Shown piece after piece: positions 1-8,690 of a stretch of 8,733 bases of DNA (position 1 is the stretch's first letter; the number at the start of each line of letters is the position of its first letter). The stretch covers positions 1 through 8,733 of the forward strand of contig JAIOYD010000048.1 in assembly GCA_021741285.1 (NCBI GenBank). The letters run 5' to 3'. Source of the DNA: Rickettsiaceae bacterium (lineage in GTDB: Bacteria > Pseudomonadota > Alphaproteobacteria > Rickettsiales > Rickettsiaceae). Under the pieces are notes generated by a model. It ran no database searches, was not told where the DNA came from, and worked only from the letters and a program-made list of their open reading frames with translations. The position numbers and the translations under genes are program-made.

Positions 1-485
1 CAAATCCCAATGATCAGATACATCGGTATTAATATAACTTCAAAAAATCCGTAAAAAAGTAGTAAATTAAGCGAGGAAAAAGCTCCTATACAAAAACACT
101 CTAGCAGAAGGAAGCATAGTAAAAATTCTTTAATATACTTCTTAATAGTAAATAGACTAGCAACAATACAAATCAAAGAAAGAAGAGCGCTAAGAAAAAT
201 AAAATATATTGATAAACCATCAACGCCCACATAAAACTCAAGACCAATCGAATCAATCCATTTATACCGCTCAACAAATTGAAACTCATAATTTGATGCT
301 TTATTATCGAATCTTAAGAGTAAATATGTTGTTGAAATAAGAGTAAGTGTTGAAGATAAAATAGCCACATACATAGCATAAATTCTCTTTCTACTCGACT
401 TACTATGACTTATAAAAAAAGTAATATATAAGGCACTAATCAGTGGCAATAAAATACTAATGGATAATATTGGTAAATCCGACAT
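1..485 (-). CDS. nuoM: NADH-quinone oxidoreductase subunit M, N-terminal part (cut by window edge)
   Basis: This is the first 161 codons of NuoM, an antiporter-like proton-pumping subunit in the membrane arm of complex I. The frame opens with ATG at 485-483 and stays open to the left edge, so the 3' part lies outside the window. The translation begins MSDLPILSISILLPLISALY, a hydrophobic first helix. It then shows the family's VGVDGLSIYFIFLSALL segment at about residues 86-102 and FYGFFEVILIPMYLIIGI at about 144-161. The glutamate at about 149 sits where family members carry the essential TM5 glutamate (E144 in E. coli NuoM). The ATG follows the nuoL TAG stop with no base between them, so translation is probably coupled to nuoL. 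The identification is firm; only completeness of the gene is unknown. Confidence 0.93.
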   Translation of the reverse strand, partial: MSDLPILSISILLPLISALYITFFISHSKSSRKRIYAMYVAILSSTLTLISTTYLLLRFDNKASNYEFQFVERYKWIDSIGLEFYVGVDGLSIYFIFLSALLSLICIVASLFTIKKYIKEFLLCFLLLECFCIGAFSSLNLLLFYGFFEVILIPMYLIIGI

Positions 486-2417
486 CTAAATACCCACTCC
501 ATAAAATAAATATTTTCCAACAAACACCGTAATACACACAACTAGTGCAAAGATCATATAGAATGCATAGTTAAAAATATAGCCCGTTTGAATTTGGCAC
601 ATGCACCAGCTAAGCCCTTTAGCGGCTAAACCAAAGCCATCTGGACCAAACCGATCAATTATCCTCATATCAAAACTTTTAGAAAGCTTACTTAAACAAT
701 TTATAGGACCAACCAGCAGCTTGTTAAATATCTCATCAAAGAAAAATTTATTCTTTAAAATACAGTAGGTATATTTTAACTGACCAGAAATTGTAGCATA
801 CACATTTCCTTTATAGACATATATGCCAAATAAAGCACCGCTAATACCAACAATAAGAGGCAATAACTCAATAGCCTTAGCAACATGCTGACCATGACTA
901 GAGTTGGGCAAATTAAAGATGGAACCCGCGAAAAAACCATGTGGATCACTGATGCCCAAAATATAATAACCAATCATGCCAGCAAATAAAGTGCCCGCCG
1001 TTAGTACAAGTAGAGGTATATTCATTATCTTTGGCGATTCATGGGCATGAGCATAGGCTTCTTTACTAAGCTTAGTTTTACCATGAAAAGTTAAAACTAT
1101 TATTTTAAATGAATATATAGCAGTCAAACTCGCTGCAATGATCCCAAGTGTAAAAGCAAAAATACCTACCCCGCCGTGAGCATAGGCAGATTCCAACACC
1201 AAATCCTTTGAATAAAAACCAGCAAATGGGAATATGCCAATAATTGCTAATGAGCCCATCCAGAAATTAGCATAAGTTATCGGCATTTTTGACTTTAATC
1301 CCCCCATCTTAAAAATGTCTTGCTCATGACATGAATGAATAACACTTCCCGCCGACAAAAATAACAAAGCTTTAAAGAACCCATGAGTCACAAGATGAAA
1401 GATACCAGCTTGGTATGCAGATACTCCGCAAGCAAAGAACATATATCCAAGCTGCGAACAAGTGGAGTACGCAATAATTTTCTTAATATCAGTTTGTGCA
1501 ATAGCCACCAGTGCTGCAAACAAACAGGTTACAGCGCCAACAATTGTGATTATTTGCAGCACATTTGGACTGTACTCAAACATAAATGAACATCTAGCAA
1601 CCAAAAATACTCCAGCTGTAACCATAGTCGCCGCGTGAATGAGAGCAGAAACTGGAGTTGGCCCCTCCATAGCGTCAGGCAACCAAACATGCATACCTAT
1701 TTGGGCAGATTTGCCCATACAACCCAAAAAGAGCATAAGGCATATCACATCCAATACTGCGAATTCTATGCCAAAAATTTCGATTAATGAGTTAGAGAGA
1801 TCTTCAGACACCGCAAATACATGAGCAAAATCGACACTTTTTGTGTAAATAATAATCATCACAAGGCCGATTATAAAAGCAAAATCCCCAACTCTGTTGA
1901 CAACAAAAGCTTTTATTGCAGCACTATTTGCCGAATCTTTATGATAATAATAGCCAATTAGCAAATAAGAACATAAACCAACCCCTTCCCAACCAAAAAA
2001 AAGCTGAACGAAATTATCAGCCGAAACTAGAGCTAACATGAAAAATGTAAATAATGATAAGTAAGATAAAAATTTTGGCAAATTCTTATCATCTGCCATA
2101 TAACCAAGCGAGTATACGTGTACCACCGCAGAAACACAGGTCACAAGCAAAAACATAATTGCCGTGAGTTGGTCTACATATAGCGACCAGTTGACATATA
2201 ATTCATATGTATCAATCCAATTTGCAATCAAAATATGCATAACTTCTTTATTAATACCAGCCTTAATGAAGACTACTACAGAGCATACAGCGGAGATAAC
2301 AATAGCTATGCTAGAAATAATACTAGCAGTGCAATTAGTAACTTTCCGGCAGAATATACCATTAACTATCCCGGAAACAAGAGGTAAAAATATGATCAAT
2401 TTTAATATAAATTCCAT
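486..2417 (-). CDS. nuoL: NADH-quinone oxidoreductase subunit L
   Basis: NuoL is the distal antiporter-like subunit of the complex I membrane arm and is thought to pump protons. At 643 residues it has the usual length, slightly longer than the 613 of E. coli. The conserved proton-antiporter core is intact. [20 protein letters not shown] carries the TM5 glutamate at residue 144. [20 protein letters not shown] with its lysine lies near residue 236. [20 protein letters not shown] with its histidine is near 261, and a further lysine-bearing stretch ([19 protein letters not shown]) follows. The hydrophobic C-terminal part, with the long lateral helix expected in NuoL, is present to the end. The start at 2417 lies 5 bases after the nuoK stop, and AAGGGG at the end of nuoK can serve as ribosome binding site. 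The stop is TAG, abutting nuoM. No frameshift or truncation is visible. Confidence 0.97.
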   Translation of the reverse strand: MEFILKLIIFLPLVSGIVNGIFCRKVTNCTASIISSIAIVISAVCSVVVFIKAGINKEVMHILIANWIDTYELYVNWSLYVDQLTAIMFLLVTCVSAVVHVYSLGYMADDKNLPKFLSYLSLFTFFMLALVSADNFVQLFFGWEGVGLCSYLLIGYYYHKDSANSAAIKAFVVNRVGDFAFIIGLVMIIIYTKSVDFAHVFAVSEDLSNSLIEIFGIEFAVLDVICLMLFLGCMGKSAQIGMHVWLPDAMEGPTPVSALIHAATMVTAGVFLVARCSFMFEYSPNVLQIITIVGAVTCLFAALVAIAQTDIKKIIAYSTCSQLGYMFFACGVSAYQAGIFHLVTHGFFKALLFLSAGSVIHSCHEQDIFKMGGLKSKMPITYANFWMGSLAIIGIFPFAGFYSKDLVLESAYAHGGVGIFAFTLGIIAASLTAIYSFKIIVLTFHGKTKLSKEAYAHAHESPKIMNIPLLVLTAGTLFAGMIGYYILGISDPHGFFAGSIFNLPNSSHGQHVAKAIELLPLIVGISGALFGIYVYKGNVYATISGQLKYTYCILKNKFFFDEIFNKLLVGPINCLSKLSKSFDMRIIDRFGPDGFGLAAKGLSWCMCQIQTGYIFNYAFYMIFALVVCITVFVGKYLFYGVGI

Positions 2418-2422
2418 CTAGA

Positions 2423-2740
2423 CTACCCCTTCATCTGATTGATGTCTTCAATTTCAATAGAGTTTCTATTCCGTGAATATAATACCAAAATAGCCAGTCC
2501 TATTGAAACTTCAGCTGCAGCAATCGAGAGAATAATAATACTGAATACTTGACCCACAATGTCTTGTAAATGAACCGAAAAGGCTACAAAATTAATGTTT
2601 ACGGCCAAAAGCATTAGCTCTATTGACATCAAAATTGTAATCACGTTTTTCCGATTCATAAATAACCCCGCTACTCCAATCGAGAATAGCAATGACGAAA
2701 GAATCAAATAATGTTCTAAAGAAATTTCGCTAATTGTCAT
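2423..2740 (-). CDS. nuoK: NADH-quinone oxidoreductase subunit K
   Basis: NuoK is a small three-helix membrane subunit of complex I, homologous to MrpC of Mrp antiporters and to mitochondrial ND4L. It forms part of the proton path between NuoJ and NuoN. The 105 residues match the family length. Both buried glutamates needed for coupling are present: E41 in [20 protein letters not shown] and E77 in [20 protein letters not shown], equivalent to E36 and E72 of E. coli. The start at 2740 lies inside the end of nuoJ, giving an 11-base overlap in a different frame, which implies translational coupling. The C-terminus is a short charged tail ([11 protein letters not shown]). Stop codon TAG. The gene is complete. 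Confidence 0.96.
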   Translation of the reverse strand: MTISEISLEHYLILSSLLFSIGVAGLFMNRKNVITILMSIELMLLAVNINFVAFSVHLQDIVGQVFSIIILSIAAAEVSIGLAILVLYSRNRNSIEIEDINQMKG

Positions 2741-3350
2741 AATTCAAATTACTCAATCCAGATTTTCCATCAACTTGTGCTACTGACAAGCTATTATTCT
2801 TATTCCTAGCCATTTGTTCTGCTACATTTTGTCTTTTTACACCAGAGCGACGTCTTAGTGTTAAAGAAATACTAGCAATCATGGCAACAAATAAAATTAT
2901 TCCAGCAGTTTGGAACGGTAATATAAATTCAGTATAAAGTAAACGACCCACAGCGTAAGCGTTGCCAATATCTGGTTGTATTGCAAAAGCTACATCACCC
3001 TTAGGTATGATAGTCTTAGTACCAAGTAAAATGATTACTGCAAGATCTACAAACAATAAGAAAGCCATAACAAAAGCAAATGACATACCTGAATCAACGC
3101 CGCCCTTAAACTCAGAAAACTTAATATCAAGCATCATTACTACAAAAAGGAATAAAACGGCAACAGCTCCAACATAAATAATAATAAGCATCATCGCTAT
3201 AAACTCTGCTCCCATCAGCACCATCAACCCAGCTCCGTTACAAAAGGTAAATATCAACCAGAGTACAGCATGTACAGGGTTACGACTCATAATAACCATA
3301 ATGCCGCTAAGCACTATTAAGGTTGCAAACATGTAGAAAAATATAGCCAT
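2730..3350 (-). CDS. nuoJ: NADH-quinone oxidoreductase subunit J
   Basis: NuoJ is the ND6-like membrane subunit of complex I, which links quinone-site changes to the proton channels. The 206-residue protein starts with a hydrophobic helix, followed by [20 protein letters not shown], typical of the family. The highly conserved third helix [20 protein letters not shown] carries Y59, where E. coli NuoJ also has a conserved tyrosine. This helix forms the pi-bulge that rearranges during turnover in known structures. About five membrane helices are expected. After residue 165 comes a polar, basic tail ([10 protein letters not shown] onwards) with no membrane character. The start at 3350 is 5 bases after the nuoI stop, and AGG overlapping that stop may act as ribosome binding site. 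The 3' end overlaps nuoK by 11 bases. Stop codon TAG. Confidence 0.96.
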   Translation of the reverse strand: MAIFFYMFATLIVLSGIMVIMSRNPVHAVLWLIFTFCNGAGLMVLMGAEFIAMMLIIIYVGAVAVLFLFVVMMLDIKFSEFKGGVDSGMSFAFVMAFLLFVDLAVIILLGTKTIIPKGDVAFAIQPDIGNAYAVGRLLYTEFILPFQTAGIILFVAMIASISLTLRRRSGVKRQNVAEQMARNKNNSLSVAQVDGKSGLSNLNYDN

Positions 3351-3355
3351 CTTAT

Positions 3356-3835
3356 TTACCTGTACGGATAATCATCTTTCAATTTCTGTGCCAGCTCTTG
3401 CTCCCAGATCTCACCATTTCGTAGTAACCTTTCTTTATCATACAAAAGCTCCTCATGAGTCTCGGTTGCAAATTCAAAATTAGGTCCTTCAACTATTGCA
3501 TCAACTGGGCAAGCTTCTTGGCACATTCCGCAGTAAATACACTTTGTCATGTCAATGTCATAGCGAGTGGTTCGCCTACTACCATCAGGCCGCTCTTCTG
3601 CTTCAATCAAAATTGCTTGAGCAGGACAAATCGCCTCACAAAGCTTGCAAGCAATGCAACGTTCTTCTCCGTTTGCATAACGCCTAAGAGCGTGCTCCCC
3701 TTTAAATCTTGGGCTAATCGGGCTTTTTTCATAAGGATAGTTCAGTGTTACTTTGGGCTTAAAGAAATATTTCAAAGTCAGTGCCATGCCAATCAATATT
3801 TCGTATAAAAACCAAGATTTGATATATTTCATCAT
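3356..3835 (-). CDS. nuoI: NADH-quinone oxidoreductase subunit I (two [4Fe-4S] ferredoxin-like)
   Basis: NuoI carries the tetranuclear clusters N6a and N6b, which pass electrons from the peripheral arm towards cluster N2 and quinone. Both CxxCxxCxxxCP motifs are complete: [12 protein letters not shown] with C60, C63, C66 and C70, and [12 protein letters not shown] with C99, C102, C105 and C109. The N-terminal amphipathic stretch (residues 4-26) fits the helix that lies on the membrane. The 159 residues match the mitochondrial/alphaproteobacterial TYKY type, and the sequence closely resembles the rickettsial protein as I recall it. Two ATGs stand in tandem (3835 and 3832); I chose the first, but either could be used, with a weak GGA about 9 bases upstream. 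It sits 10 bases after nuoH and 5 before nuoJ. Stop codon TAA. Confidence 0.97.
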   Translation of the reverse strand: MMKYIKSWFLYEILIGMALTLKYFFKPKVTLNYPYEKSPISPRFKGEHALRRYANGEERCIACKLCEAICPAQAILIEAEERPDGSRRTTRYDIDMTKCIYCGMCQEACPVDAIVEGPNFEFATETHEELLYDKERLLRNGEIWEQELAQKLKDDYPYR

Positions 3836-3845
3836 AATATTTTTC

Positions 3846-4862
3846 CTACCCCGGCAGATTATCAGTTAGCATCAAAAGCGAAGACACAAGCACTACCCAG
3901 AACAATGTGAGTGGTAAGAAAAATTTCCACCCAATACGCATCAACTGATCATATCTATATCTTGGCAAAGTAGCCCTAAGCCACAGAAACACAAATAATA
4001 AAAAAGTAACTTTGATAATGAACCACACAAGCCCTGGAACAACTTCTAAAAACTCGATATTAAATGGGGGGAGATATCCACCCATAAAAAAAGTAACCGT
4101 AATGGCACTTACCAAAATCATGTTTGCATACTCCCCTAAAAAGAACAACGCAAATGCCATTGAAGAATATTCGACATTATAGCCAGCTACCAGCTCAGCT
4201 TCTGCTTCAGGCAAATCGAATGGCAAGCGATTTGTTTCAGCTAAAACTGAAATAAAGAAAATTACTGCCATTGGTGCCATAAGCAACTGAATCCAGAATG
4301 GCATCGTCCTTTGATACTCCACAATTTGGCTCAAATTTAAAGTGCCAGTGACCAACAAAACCGTTACAATCACAAGCCCCATAGATACTTCGTAAGATAT
4401 CATCTGAGCAGAAGAACGAATTGCCCCCAAAAATGCGTATTTCGAATTACTAGCCCAGCCTGCCATAATAATACCGTACACCCCGAGCGAAGAAATCGCT
4501 AATACATAAAGAACACCAACATTAATGTCCGCAAGTACCATACCAGGACCAAACGGCACCACCGCCCAACCAATAAGACTTAAAATAAAGGTAATCATCG
4601 GAGAAATAATAAAGACGATTTTACTAGCACGCGTTGGCACAATAACTTCTTTAAATAATAATTTAACCGCGTCTGCAATCGGCTGCAACAGACCAAACGG
4701 ACCAACCACATTCGGCCCTCTTCTCATTTGCATTAAACCAATTACTCTCCTTTCTGCATAAGTAAGATAAGCCACACACAACAATAATGGTAATGTGATA
4801 AGCAAAATATTTGCTATAATCAATACCAGTGGCAACCCATATTCATTAAATATTTCTATCAT
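3846..4862 (-). CDS. nuoH: NADH-quinone oxidoreductase subunit H
   Basis: NuoH (ND1 in mitochondria) is the membrane subunit that forms the quinone-binding chamber at the junction with the peripheral arm. The 338-residue length is normal. Diagnostic stretches are [20 protein letters not shown] and the following [16 protein letters not shown] (residues about 36-72), and the acidic quinone-site loop beginning [20 protein letters not shown] and continuing into [20 protein letters not shown] near residues 210-250. The C-terminal [20 protein letters not shown] is also typical. About eight membrane helices are apparent. The start at 4862 lies 4 bases past the nuoG stop. A strong AGGAGGAGG (4875-4883, minus strand) within the last codons of nuoG is the likely ribosome binding site, about 12 bases away. 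This is the best Shine-Dalgarno in the operon. Stop codon TAG. Confidence 0.97.
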   Translation of the reverse strand: MIEIFNEYGLPLVLIIANILLITLPLLLCVAYLTYAERRVIGLMQMRRGPNVVGPFGLLQPIADAVKLLFKEVIVPTRASKIVFIISPMITFILSLIGWAVVPFGPGMVLADINVGVLYVLAISSLGVYGIIMAGWASNSKYAFLGAIRSSAQMISYEVSMGLVIVTVLLVTGTLNLSQIVEYQRTMPFWIQLLMAPMAVIFFISVLAETNRLPFDLPEAEAELVAGYNVEYSSMAFALFFLGEYANMILVSAITVTFFMGGYLPPFNIEFLEVVPGLVWFIIKVTFLLFVFLWLRATLPRYRYDQLMRIGWKFFLPLTLFWVVLVSSLLMLTDNLPG

Positions 4863-4866
4863 AGTT

Positions 4867-6921
4867 CTAGATAGCCTCCTCCTGCGTAGTAATAGCAGCT
4901 TTTGTGCACCTTGCCATAGTCACGGAAGAACGACTAATTTGATCACTCATGTAATAATTAAATTTCACTTTAGTTAAAGGTTTTTCTGTCAAATTAGTTG
5001 AGGATTTAAACTGGACAAAATCTGCTCGAATAATCTTATCAATATTTGCAAACACAGCATTTTCCTTGGCCATTAACTTTCTGACGTCTGCTAAAGAATT
5101 AATACCTAAATCAATATTTAGATTTTTAGATAAACAAGAAATTATATCCCAACTTTCTTTTGCTTGACCAACAGGATCAACCGCGGCTCTTGCGTATTGA
5201 GGTAAACCCTCTAAATTTACAAAAATTCCATCTTGTTCAGTATAAGCTGCCTCTGGCAAGATAACATCCGCGCGCGCGGCCGCGACATCACCGTGATGCC
5301 CCTGATAAACAACAAAACAATCTTTGCTAATCTTACTTATATCTAAGTCATCCGCGCCAAGCAAGTACAGTATTTTTACCCTGCCCGTTTTTGTCATCTC
5401 TAATATTTTTGCTGTTCCATCGCCGTCCTTACCATAAATGAAACCAATATCAAGCGCGCCAACCATTGAAGCATGATTGTGTAATATGTTTATTCCATTC
5501 CAATCATCGCGAACAATATTGTGTTTTTTAGCTATTTCATGGACAAGAGATAAGGCAGCAAAACCATCAGAGCGGACAAGTGCCGCATCACCAACAATAA
5601 TCATTGGATATTTAGCACCTTTCAATGCTTTTAGAACATCAGACTTACCGGATAAAATTTCCTCAAGCACCAACAAGCTCTCCCCAAGTTCACTAATAGG
5701 ATAAGTCTGATCATCTATCTGACCAATTCTTGCAACTTTCATTTGGCCATTCCTAACCATCTTACCTATTCTTGCGTTCAAAACTGGCGCGATCTGTCTT
5801 GGATTAGCACCAACTAGCAAACAAAAATCGGCTTTCTCAATATTAGCAATTGTCGTATTAAACAGATAATTACTTCTGTTTGTTATATCAATACTGTAAC
5901 CAAATTGATTTGCATCAACTATATTTGAACCAGCTCGCGCCAACAGTTTTTTGAGTAAAAACATAGGCTCACACGAACTGGTGGTTCCAGCGATTGCAGC
6001 GATTTCATTACCGCTTATAGAAATCATTTTCTTTGCAACCATGGTGATTGCTTGATCCCAAGTAGAATTAACTAGTTTGCCACCCTCTTTTATATAGGGC
6101 ACATCTAATCTTTGAACCTTTAATCCATCATAAGAAAATCGCGCTTTATCCGATATCCATTCTTCATTGATATCTTCATTAAGCTTTGGCAGGATTCTCA
6201 TAACTTCCAAACCCCTTGAATCAATTCTAATGTTCGATCCCATTGCGTCCATAACATCAATAGATTCCGTCTTCTCAAGTTCCCAACTTCTCGCATTGAA
6301 AGCATAAGGCTTTGATGTGAGAGCACCCACTGGACATAAGTCTATGATGTTACCAGAAAGCTCAGAGGTTAAAGTTTTTTCAAGATAACTTGTAATTTCC
6401 ATATGCTCTCCCCGATGGATAGCCCCCATCTCAGGTACCCCGGCTACGTCTGTAGCAAATCTAATACAACGGGTACAGTGAATACACCGAGTCATTTGCG
6501 TTTTGACAAGAGGACCAAGGTTTTTATCCACCACAGATCGTTTATTTTCTGTATATCGACTAGTCCCTTTACCGTACTTAAAGGCTTGATCCTGGAGGTC
6601 ACATTCCCCACCTTGATCGCATATAGGACAATCTAGCGGATGATTAATTAACAAGAACTCCATAACTCCTTCCCGCGCCTTCTTAATTACTGGAGTGTTG
6701 GTTCGAATGACCATACCTTCAGCCACAGGCATAGCACAAGAGGCAATAGGTTTAGGAGACCTCTCCATCTCAACTAAACACATACGACAATTACCAGCGA
6801 TTTGCAAACGCTCATGAAAACAAAAATGCGGTATCTCTATACCAGCTTGCTCGCAAGCTTGCATGACGGTCAAACCCTCTTCAACTTCAATTTCCTTATT
6901 ATCTATAGTTAGTTTTGGCAT
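4867..6921 (-). CDS. nuoG: NADH-quinone oxidoreductase subunit G (75-kDa Fe-S subunit)
   Basis: NuoG is the largest peripheral-arm subunit of complex I and relays electrons from the NADH-oxidising NuoEF unit. The N-terminal ferredoxin domain has four cysteines for the [2Fe-2S] cluster N1b (C34, C45, C48, C62). The His/Cys motif H94, C98, C101, C107 ([20 protein letters not shown]) binds N5. C146, C149, C152 and C196 ([20 protein letters not shown]) bind N4. No cysteine motif for the extra cluster N7 of the E. coli enzyme is seen after residue 200, so it is of the mitochondrial type. From about residue 220 a degenerate molybdopterin-oxidoreductase-like domain follows, including [20 protein letters not shown]. 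The tail [20 protein letters not shown] is also a family hallmark. The 684 residues are normal. It is the first gene of this run, with no good Shine-Dalgarno before ATG 6921. Stop codon TAG. Confidence 0.97.
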   Translation of the reverse strand: MPKLTIDNKEIEVEEGLTVMQACEQAGIEIPHFCFHERLQIAGNCRMCLVEMERSPKPIASCAMPVAEGMVIRTNTPVIKKAREGVMEFLLINHPLDCPICDQGGECDLQDQAFKYGKGTSRYTENKRSVVDKNLGPLVKTQMTRCIHCTRCIRFATDVAGVPEMGAIHRGEHMEITSYLEKTLTSELSGNIIDLCPVGALTSKPYAFNARSWELEKTESIDVMDAMGSNIRIDSRGLEVMRILPKLNEDINEEWISDKARFSYDGLKVQRLDVPYIKEGGKLVNSTWDQAITMVAKKMISISGNEIAAIAGTTSSCEPMFLLKKLLARAGSNIVDANQFGYSIDITNRSNYLFNTTIANIEKADFCLLVGANPRQIAPVLNARIGKMVRNGQMKVARIGQIDDQTYPISELGESLLVLEEILSGKSDVLKALKGAKYPMIIVGDAALVRSDGFAALSLVHEIAKKHNIVRDDWNGINILHNHASMVGALDIGFIYGKDGDGTAKILEMTKTGRVKILYLLGADDLDISKISKDCFVVYQGHHGDVAAARADVILPEAAYTEQDGIFVNLEGLPQYARAAVDPVGQAKESWDIISCLSKNLNIDLGINSLADVRKLMAKENAVFANIDKIIRADFVQFKSSTNLTEKPLTKVKFNYYMSDQISRSSVTMARCTKAAITTQEEAI

Positions 6922-6968
6922 TCTTTAAAGTTTTTTAATATGAATTTATTATCACCCTACTTTAAGAC

Positions 6969-6997
6969 ATAATAAACAACGCATCCTCGAAAACCAA
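6969..6997 (-). promoter_or_regulatory. Candidate promoter of the nuoG-M operon
   Basis: On the minus strand, TTGGTT (6997-6992) and TATTAT (6974-6969) are separated by exactly 17 bases. The -10 box matches consensus at 5 of 6 positions and the -35 box at 3 of 6. A transcript would begin near 6962 and have a leader of about 40 bases before the nuoG ATG. The position directly upstream of the first gene of a closely packed operon supports it, but the surrounding DNA is AT-rich and such boxes can arise by chance. This is inference from sequence only. Confidence 0.5.
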
Positions 6998-7165
6998 TGT
7001 TTTTATTATTAGTTAGAATTTATAATCAAGTTTTGACCAGATCACTGTGGCAAGATATGACAAGAGAGAGATTGATTATGGCTGCTCAATAGTCAAATTT
7101 TGGTACAACATTAGTATATTCTTATGACAGCAAGAGCTATGCCACAGCGTAACTTATTAGTCCTC

Positions 7166-7194
7166 TTGACAAAAATAATGGTTGGAGATAGCAT
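7166..7194 (+). promoter_or_regulatory. Candidate promoter of pyrH-frr
   Basis: A perfect TTGACA (7166-7171) is followed after 17 bases by TAGCAT (7189-7194), which matches the -10 consensus at 4 of 6 positions including the outer T, A and T. Transcription would begin near 7201, leaving a leader of only about 27 bases before the pyrH ATG. That leader contains no recognisable Shine-Dalgarno. The perfect -35 box, ideal spacing and position make this the likely promoter, though it has not been tested. Confidence 0.55.
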
Positions 7195-7227
7195 TACCCG
7201 TACATTTATATTCGAAAAATAATTTAT

Positions 7228-7947
7228 ATGCCCTTAAAAGACTGCAAAAGAGTTTTGTTCAAAGTTTCCGGCGAAGCTCTGATGGGCAATAAAAAATTTG
7301 GGCATGACATTGATACTCTAAACGGTATTGCTGCTGATATTAAAGAGGTATGTGAACTAGGCATTCAAGTATGCGTCGTCGTTGGTGGAGGAAATATCTA
7401 TCGGGGCGCGGATGCTTCGTTACTTGGAATGGACAGAGCTTCTGCTGACTACATGGGTATGTTAGCAACAGTGATTAACGCACTTGCATTACAAAGCTCA
7501 ATGGAACGAGCTGGCATATATACTAGAGTGCAATCCGCTATACCAATGACTAGCATTTGCGAACCATTCATAAGGCGTAGAGCAAAAAGGCATATGGAAA
7601 AAGGAAGAATAGTAATTTTTGCTGCTGGTATAGGTAGTCCTTTCTTCACGACTGATAGTGCAGCGGTGCTAAGAGCCGTGGAAATGAATTGCGATGTATT
7701 ATTTAAAGGAACTAATGTTGACGGTGTATATAGCTCTGATCCCAAGAAAGACGAGGATGCAACGAGGTACACAGAAATAACATATACTGAAGTACTTAAA
7801 GATAGTTTGAAAGTTATGGATATGGCAGCAATAGCTGTTGCACGAGAAAATGAATTACCTATCAAAGTCTTTTCTATTAAAGAACGCGGGAATTTTGCTA
7901 AGGTACTGCAAAACAAAGGAAAATATACTCTTATAATGGGGAAATAA
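7228..7947 (+). CDS. pyrH: UMP kinase (uridylate kinase)
   Basis: PyrH phosphorylates UMP to UDP with ATP, a step needed for all pyrimidine nucleotides. Bacterial enzymes are hexamers of the amino-acid-kinase fold, unrelated to eukaryotic UMP/CMP kinases. The 239 residues match the family. Visible motifs are [10 protein letters not shown] with K12, S14 and G15 at the phosphate site, [11 protein letters not shown] (residues 50-60), [20 protein letters not shown] with D74, [20 protein letters not shown] (about 132-151, UMP contacts) and [20 protein letters not shown] (about 158-177, nucleotide binding). The start fits family N-termini, where only a few residues precede the KVSGE motif; no clear Shine-Dalgarno precedes it. 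The stop overlaps the frr start by one base (TAATG), the classic pyrH-frr pairing. The usual upstream neighbours rpsB and tsf are missing here. Complete gene. Confidence 0.97.
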   Translation: MPLKDCKRVLFKVSGEALMGNKKFGHDIDTLNGIAADIKEVCELGIQVCVVVGGGNIYRGADASLLGMDRASADYMGMLATVINALALQSSMERAGIYTRVQSAIPMTSICEPFIRRRAKRHMEKGRIVIFAAGIGSPFFTTDSAAVLRAVEMNCDVLFKGTNVDGVYSSDPKKDEDATRYTEITYTEVLKDSLKVMDMAAIAVARENELPIKVFSIKERGNFAKVLQNKGKYTLIMGK

Positions 7948-8504
7948 TGGACAAATTATTGCAGCAAGAACTAACTGAAAAAATGGACAAGACTCTGGCC
8001 GTGCTAGATAAGGAACTAAGAGGCCTTAGAACAGGGAGAGCCTCGGTAAATTTACTAGATCCAGTCGTTATTGAAGCTTATGGTAGTAAAATGCCAATAT
8101 CTCAAGTTGGTACCGTATCAACACCAGACGCAAAAACGATTAGCGTTCAAGTTTGGGACAAATCTATGGTTAAGACCGTAGAAAAAGCTATTGCCGACGC
8201 AAACCTTGGACTAAACCCTAGCTCTGATGGCCAACTCATACGTATGAGCCTACCGATAATAAGCCAAGAGCGCAGAAAGGAGCTGGTAAAGCTAGCACAT
8301 AAATATGGTGAAAATACCAAGGTAGCAATGCGTAATATCAGACGCGACGGTATGGATTCCCTTAAAAAAATGGAAAAGAATCATAACCTATCTAAAGACG
8401 ACATTCATGACCATGGCGAAGAAATTCAGAAACTTACCGACGATTTTATCAGCAAAGTAGATGTCATTATAAGATCTCGAGAAGAAGAAATATTAACTAT
8501 TTAG
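7947..8504 (+). CDS. frr: Ribosome recycling factor
   Basis: RRF, with EF-G, splits the post-termination ribosome into subunits so that it can start again. The 185 residues equal the canonical length. The long three-helix-bundle domain I is formed by the N-terminal helix (through about residue 30) and the C-terminal helices (from about 105). The intervening beta-rich domain II spans about 31-104. Signature stretches are [20 protein letters not shown] (24-43), [17 protein letters not shown] (57-73) and [20 protein letters not shown] (108-127). R132 in the following [10 protein letters not shown] corresponds to the essential arginine of the E. coli factor. The ATG overlaps the pyrH TAA, with GGGGAAA just upstream as a plausible ribosome binding site, so the two are translated together. 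Stop codon TAG. Complete and unremarkable. Confidence 0.97.
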   Translation: MDKLLQQELTEKMDKTLAVLDKELRGLRTGRASVNLLDPVVIEAYGSKMPISQVGTVSTPDAKTISVQVWDKSMVKTVEKAIADANLGLNPSSDGQLIRMSLPIISQERRKELVKLAHKYGENTKVAMRNIRRDGMDSLKKMEKNHNLSKDDIHDHGEEIQKLTDDFISKVDVIIRSREEEILTI

Positions 8505-8539
8505 CAGATTTTTAAGCTAAACTGCGATACATCGCTTTT
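8500..8539 (+). terminator. Weak candidate terminator after frr
   Basis: Starting at the frr stop codon, TTTAGC (8500-8505) can pair with GCTAAA (8516-8521) around a 10-base loop. A second small hairpin GCGA-TACA-TCGC (8524-8535) is followed directly by TTTT (8536-8539). The stems are short and the T run brief, so this is at best a weak intrinsic terminator. It is listed because of its position at the end of the pyrH-frr unit. Confidence 0.3.
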
Positions 8540-8661
8540 CTCCAAAACTTTATGCCTACGACGGGCTGAGGGAATCTTAACCAAGTGATAATAAGTTATC
8601 TAGTCTCTTCGTCAGAAGTCTCTTTAGCTGAATTAGCAAGGGATTTTACTATATAAACTAC

Positions 8662-8690
8662 TTAGGAAATCCATAAGAAAATGGTATAAT
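8662..8690 (+). promoter_or_regulatory. Strong extended -10 promoter candidate near the right edge
   Basis: TGGTATAAT (8682-8690) is a perfect extended -10 element (TGn followed by consensus TATAAT). A poor -35 box, TTAGGA (8662-8667), lies 17 bases upstream, which is acceptable because extended -10 promoters depend less on -35. Transcription would start near 8697, about 23 bases before an ATG at 8720. It is embraced by a perfect inverted repeat described separately. Confidence 0.55.

Larger units (their letters stand above)
6922..7227. other. Non-coding divergent intergenic region between nuoG and pyrH
   Basis: This 306-base stretch separates the divergent starts of nuoG (minus) and pyrH (plus). 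It holds one promoter candidate for each side. I see no tRNA, no recognisable protein and no clear terminator. Two pairs of 8-base inverted repeats occur: CTGTGGCA (7045-7052) with TGCCACAG (7140-7147), and ATAATCAA (7022-7029) with TTGATTAT (7072-7079). Both are within what chance could give in a region of this length. A 32-codon open frame at 7124-7222 ends 5 bases before pyrH but resembles nothing I know. The most sober reading is a promoter region, perhaps with decayed sequence, as is common in reduced rickettsial genomes. Confidence 0.7.

Noticed and set aside
3455..3808. A 117-residue plus-strand open frame opposite nuoI
   Set aside because: It is fully antisense to the intact NuoI frame with both ferredoxin motifs. 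The apparent cysteines are by-products of the reverse strand.
4867..6921. Apparent absence of cluster N7 ligands in NuoG as a sign of damage
   Set aside because: The N7 cysteines occur only in some bacterial enzymes. Mitochondrial-type NuoG proteins lack them, and all ligands for N1b, N4 and N5 are intact.
7047..7127. GTG-initiated frame of 26 codons upstream of pyrH
   Set aside because: It has no ribosome binding site, no recognisable sequence and only chance length in an AT-rich non-coding region.
7449..7916. A 155-residue open frame on the minus strand opposite pyrH
   Set aside because: It lies wholly within the well-supported pyrH gene, has low-complexity Ser/Ala/Ile-rich content expected of an antisense shadow, and shows no family motif.
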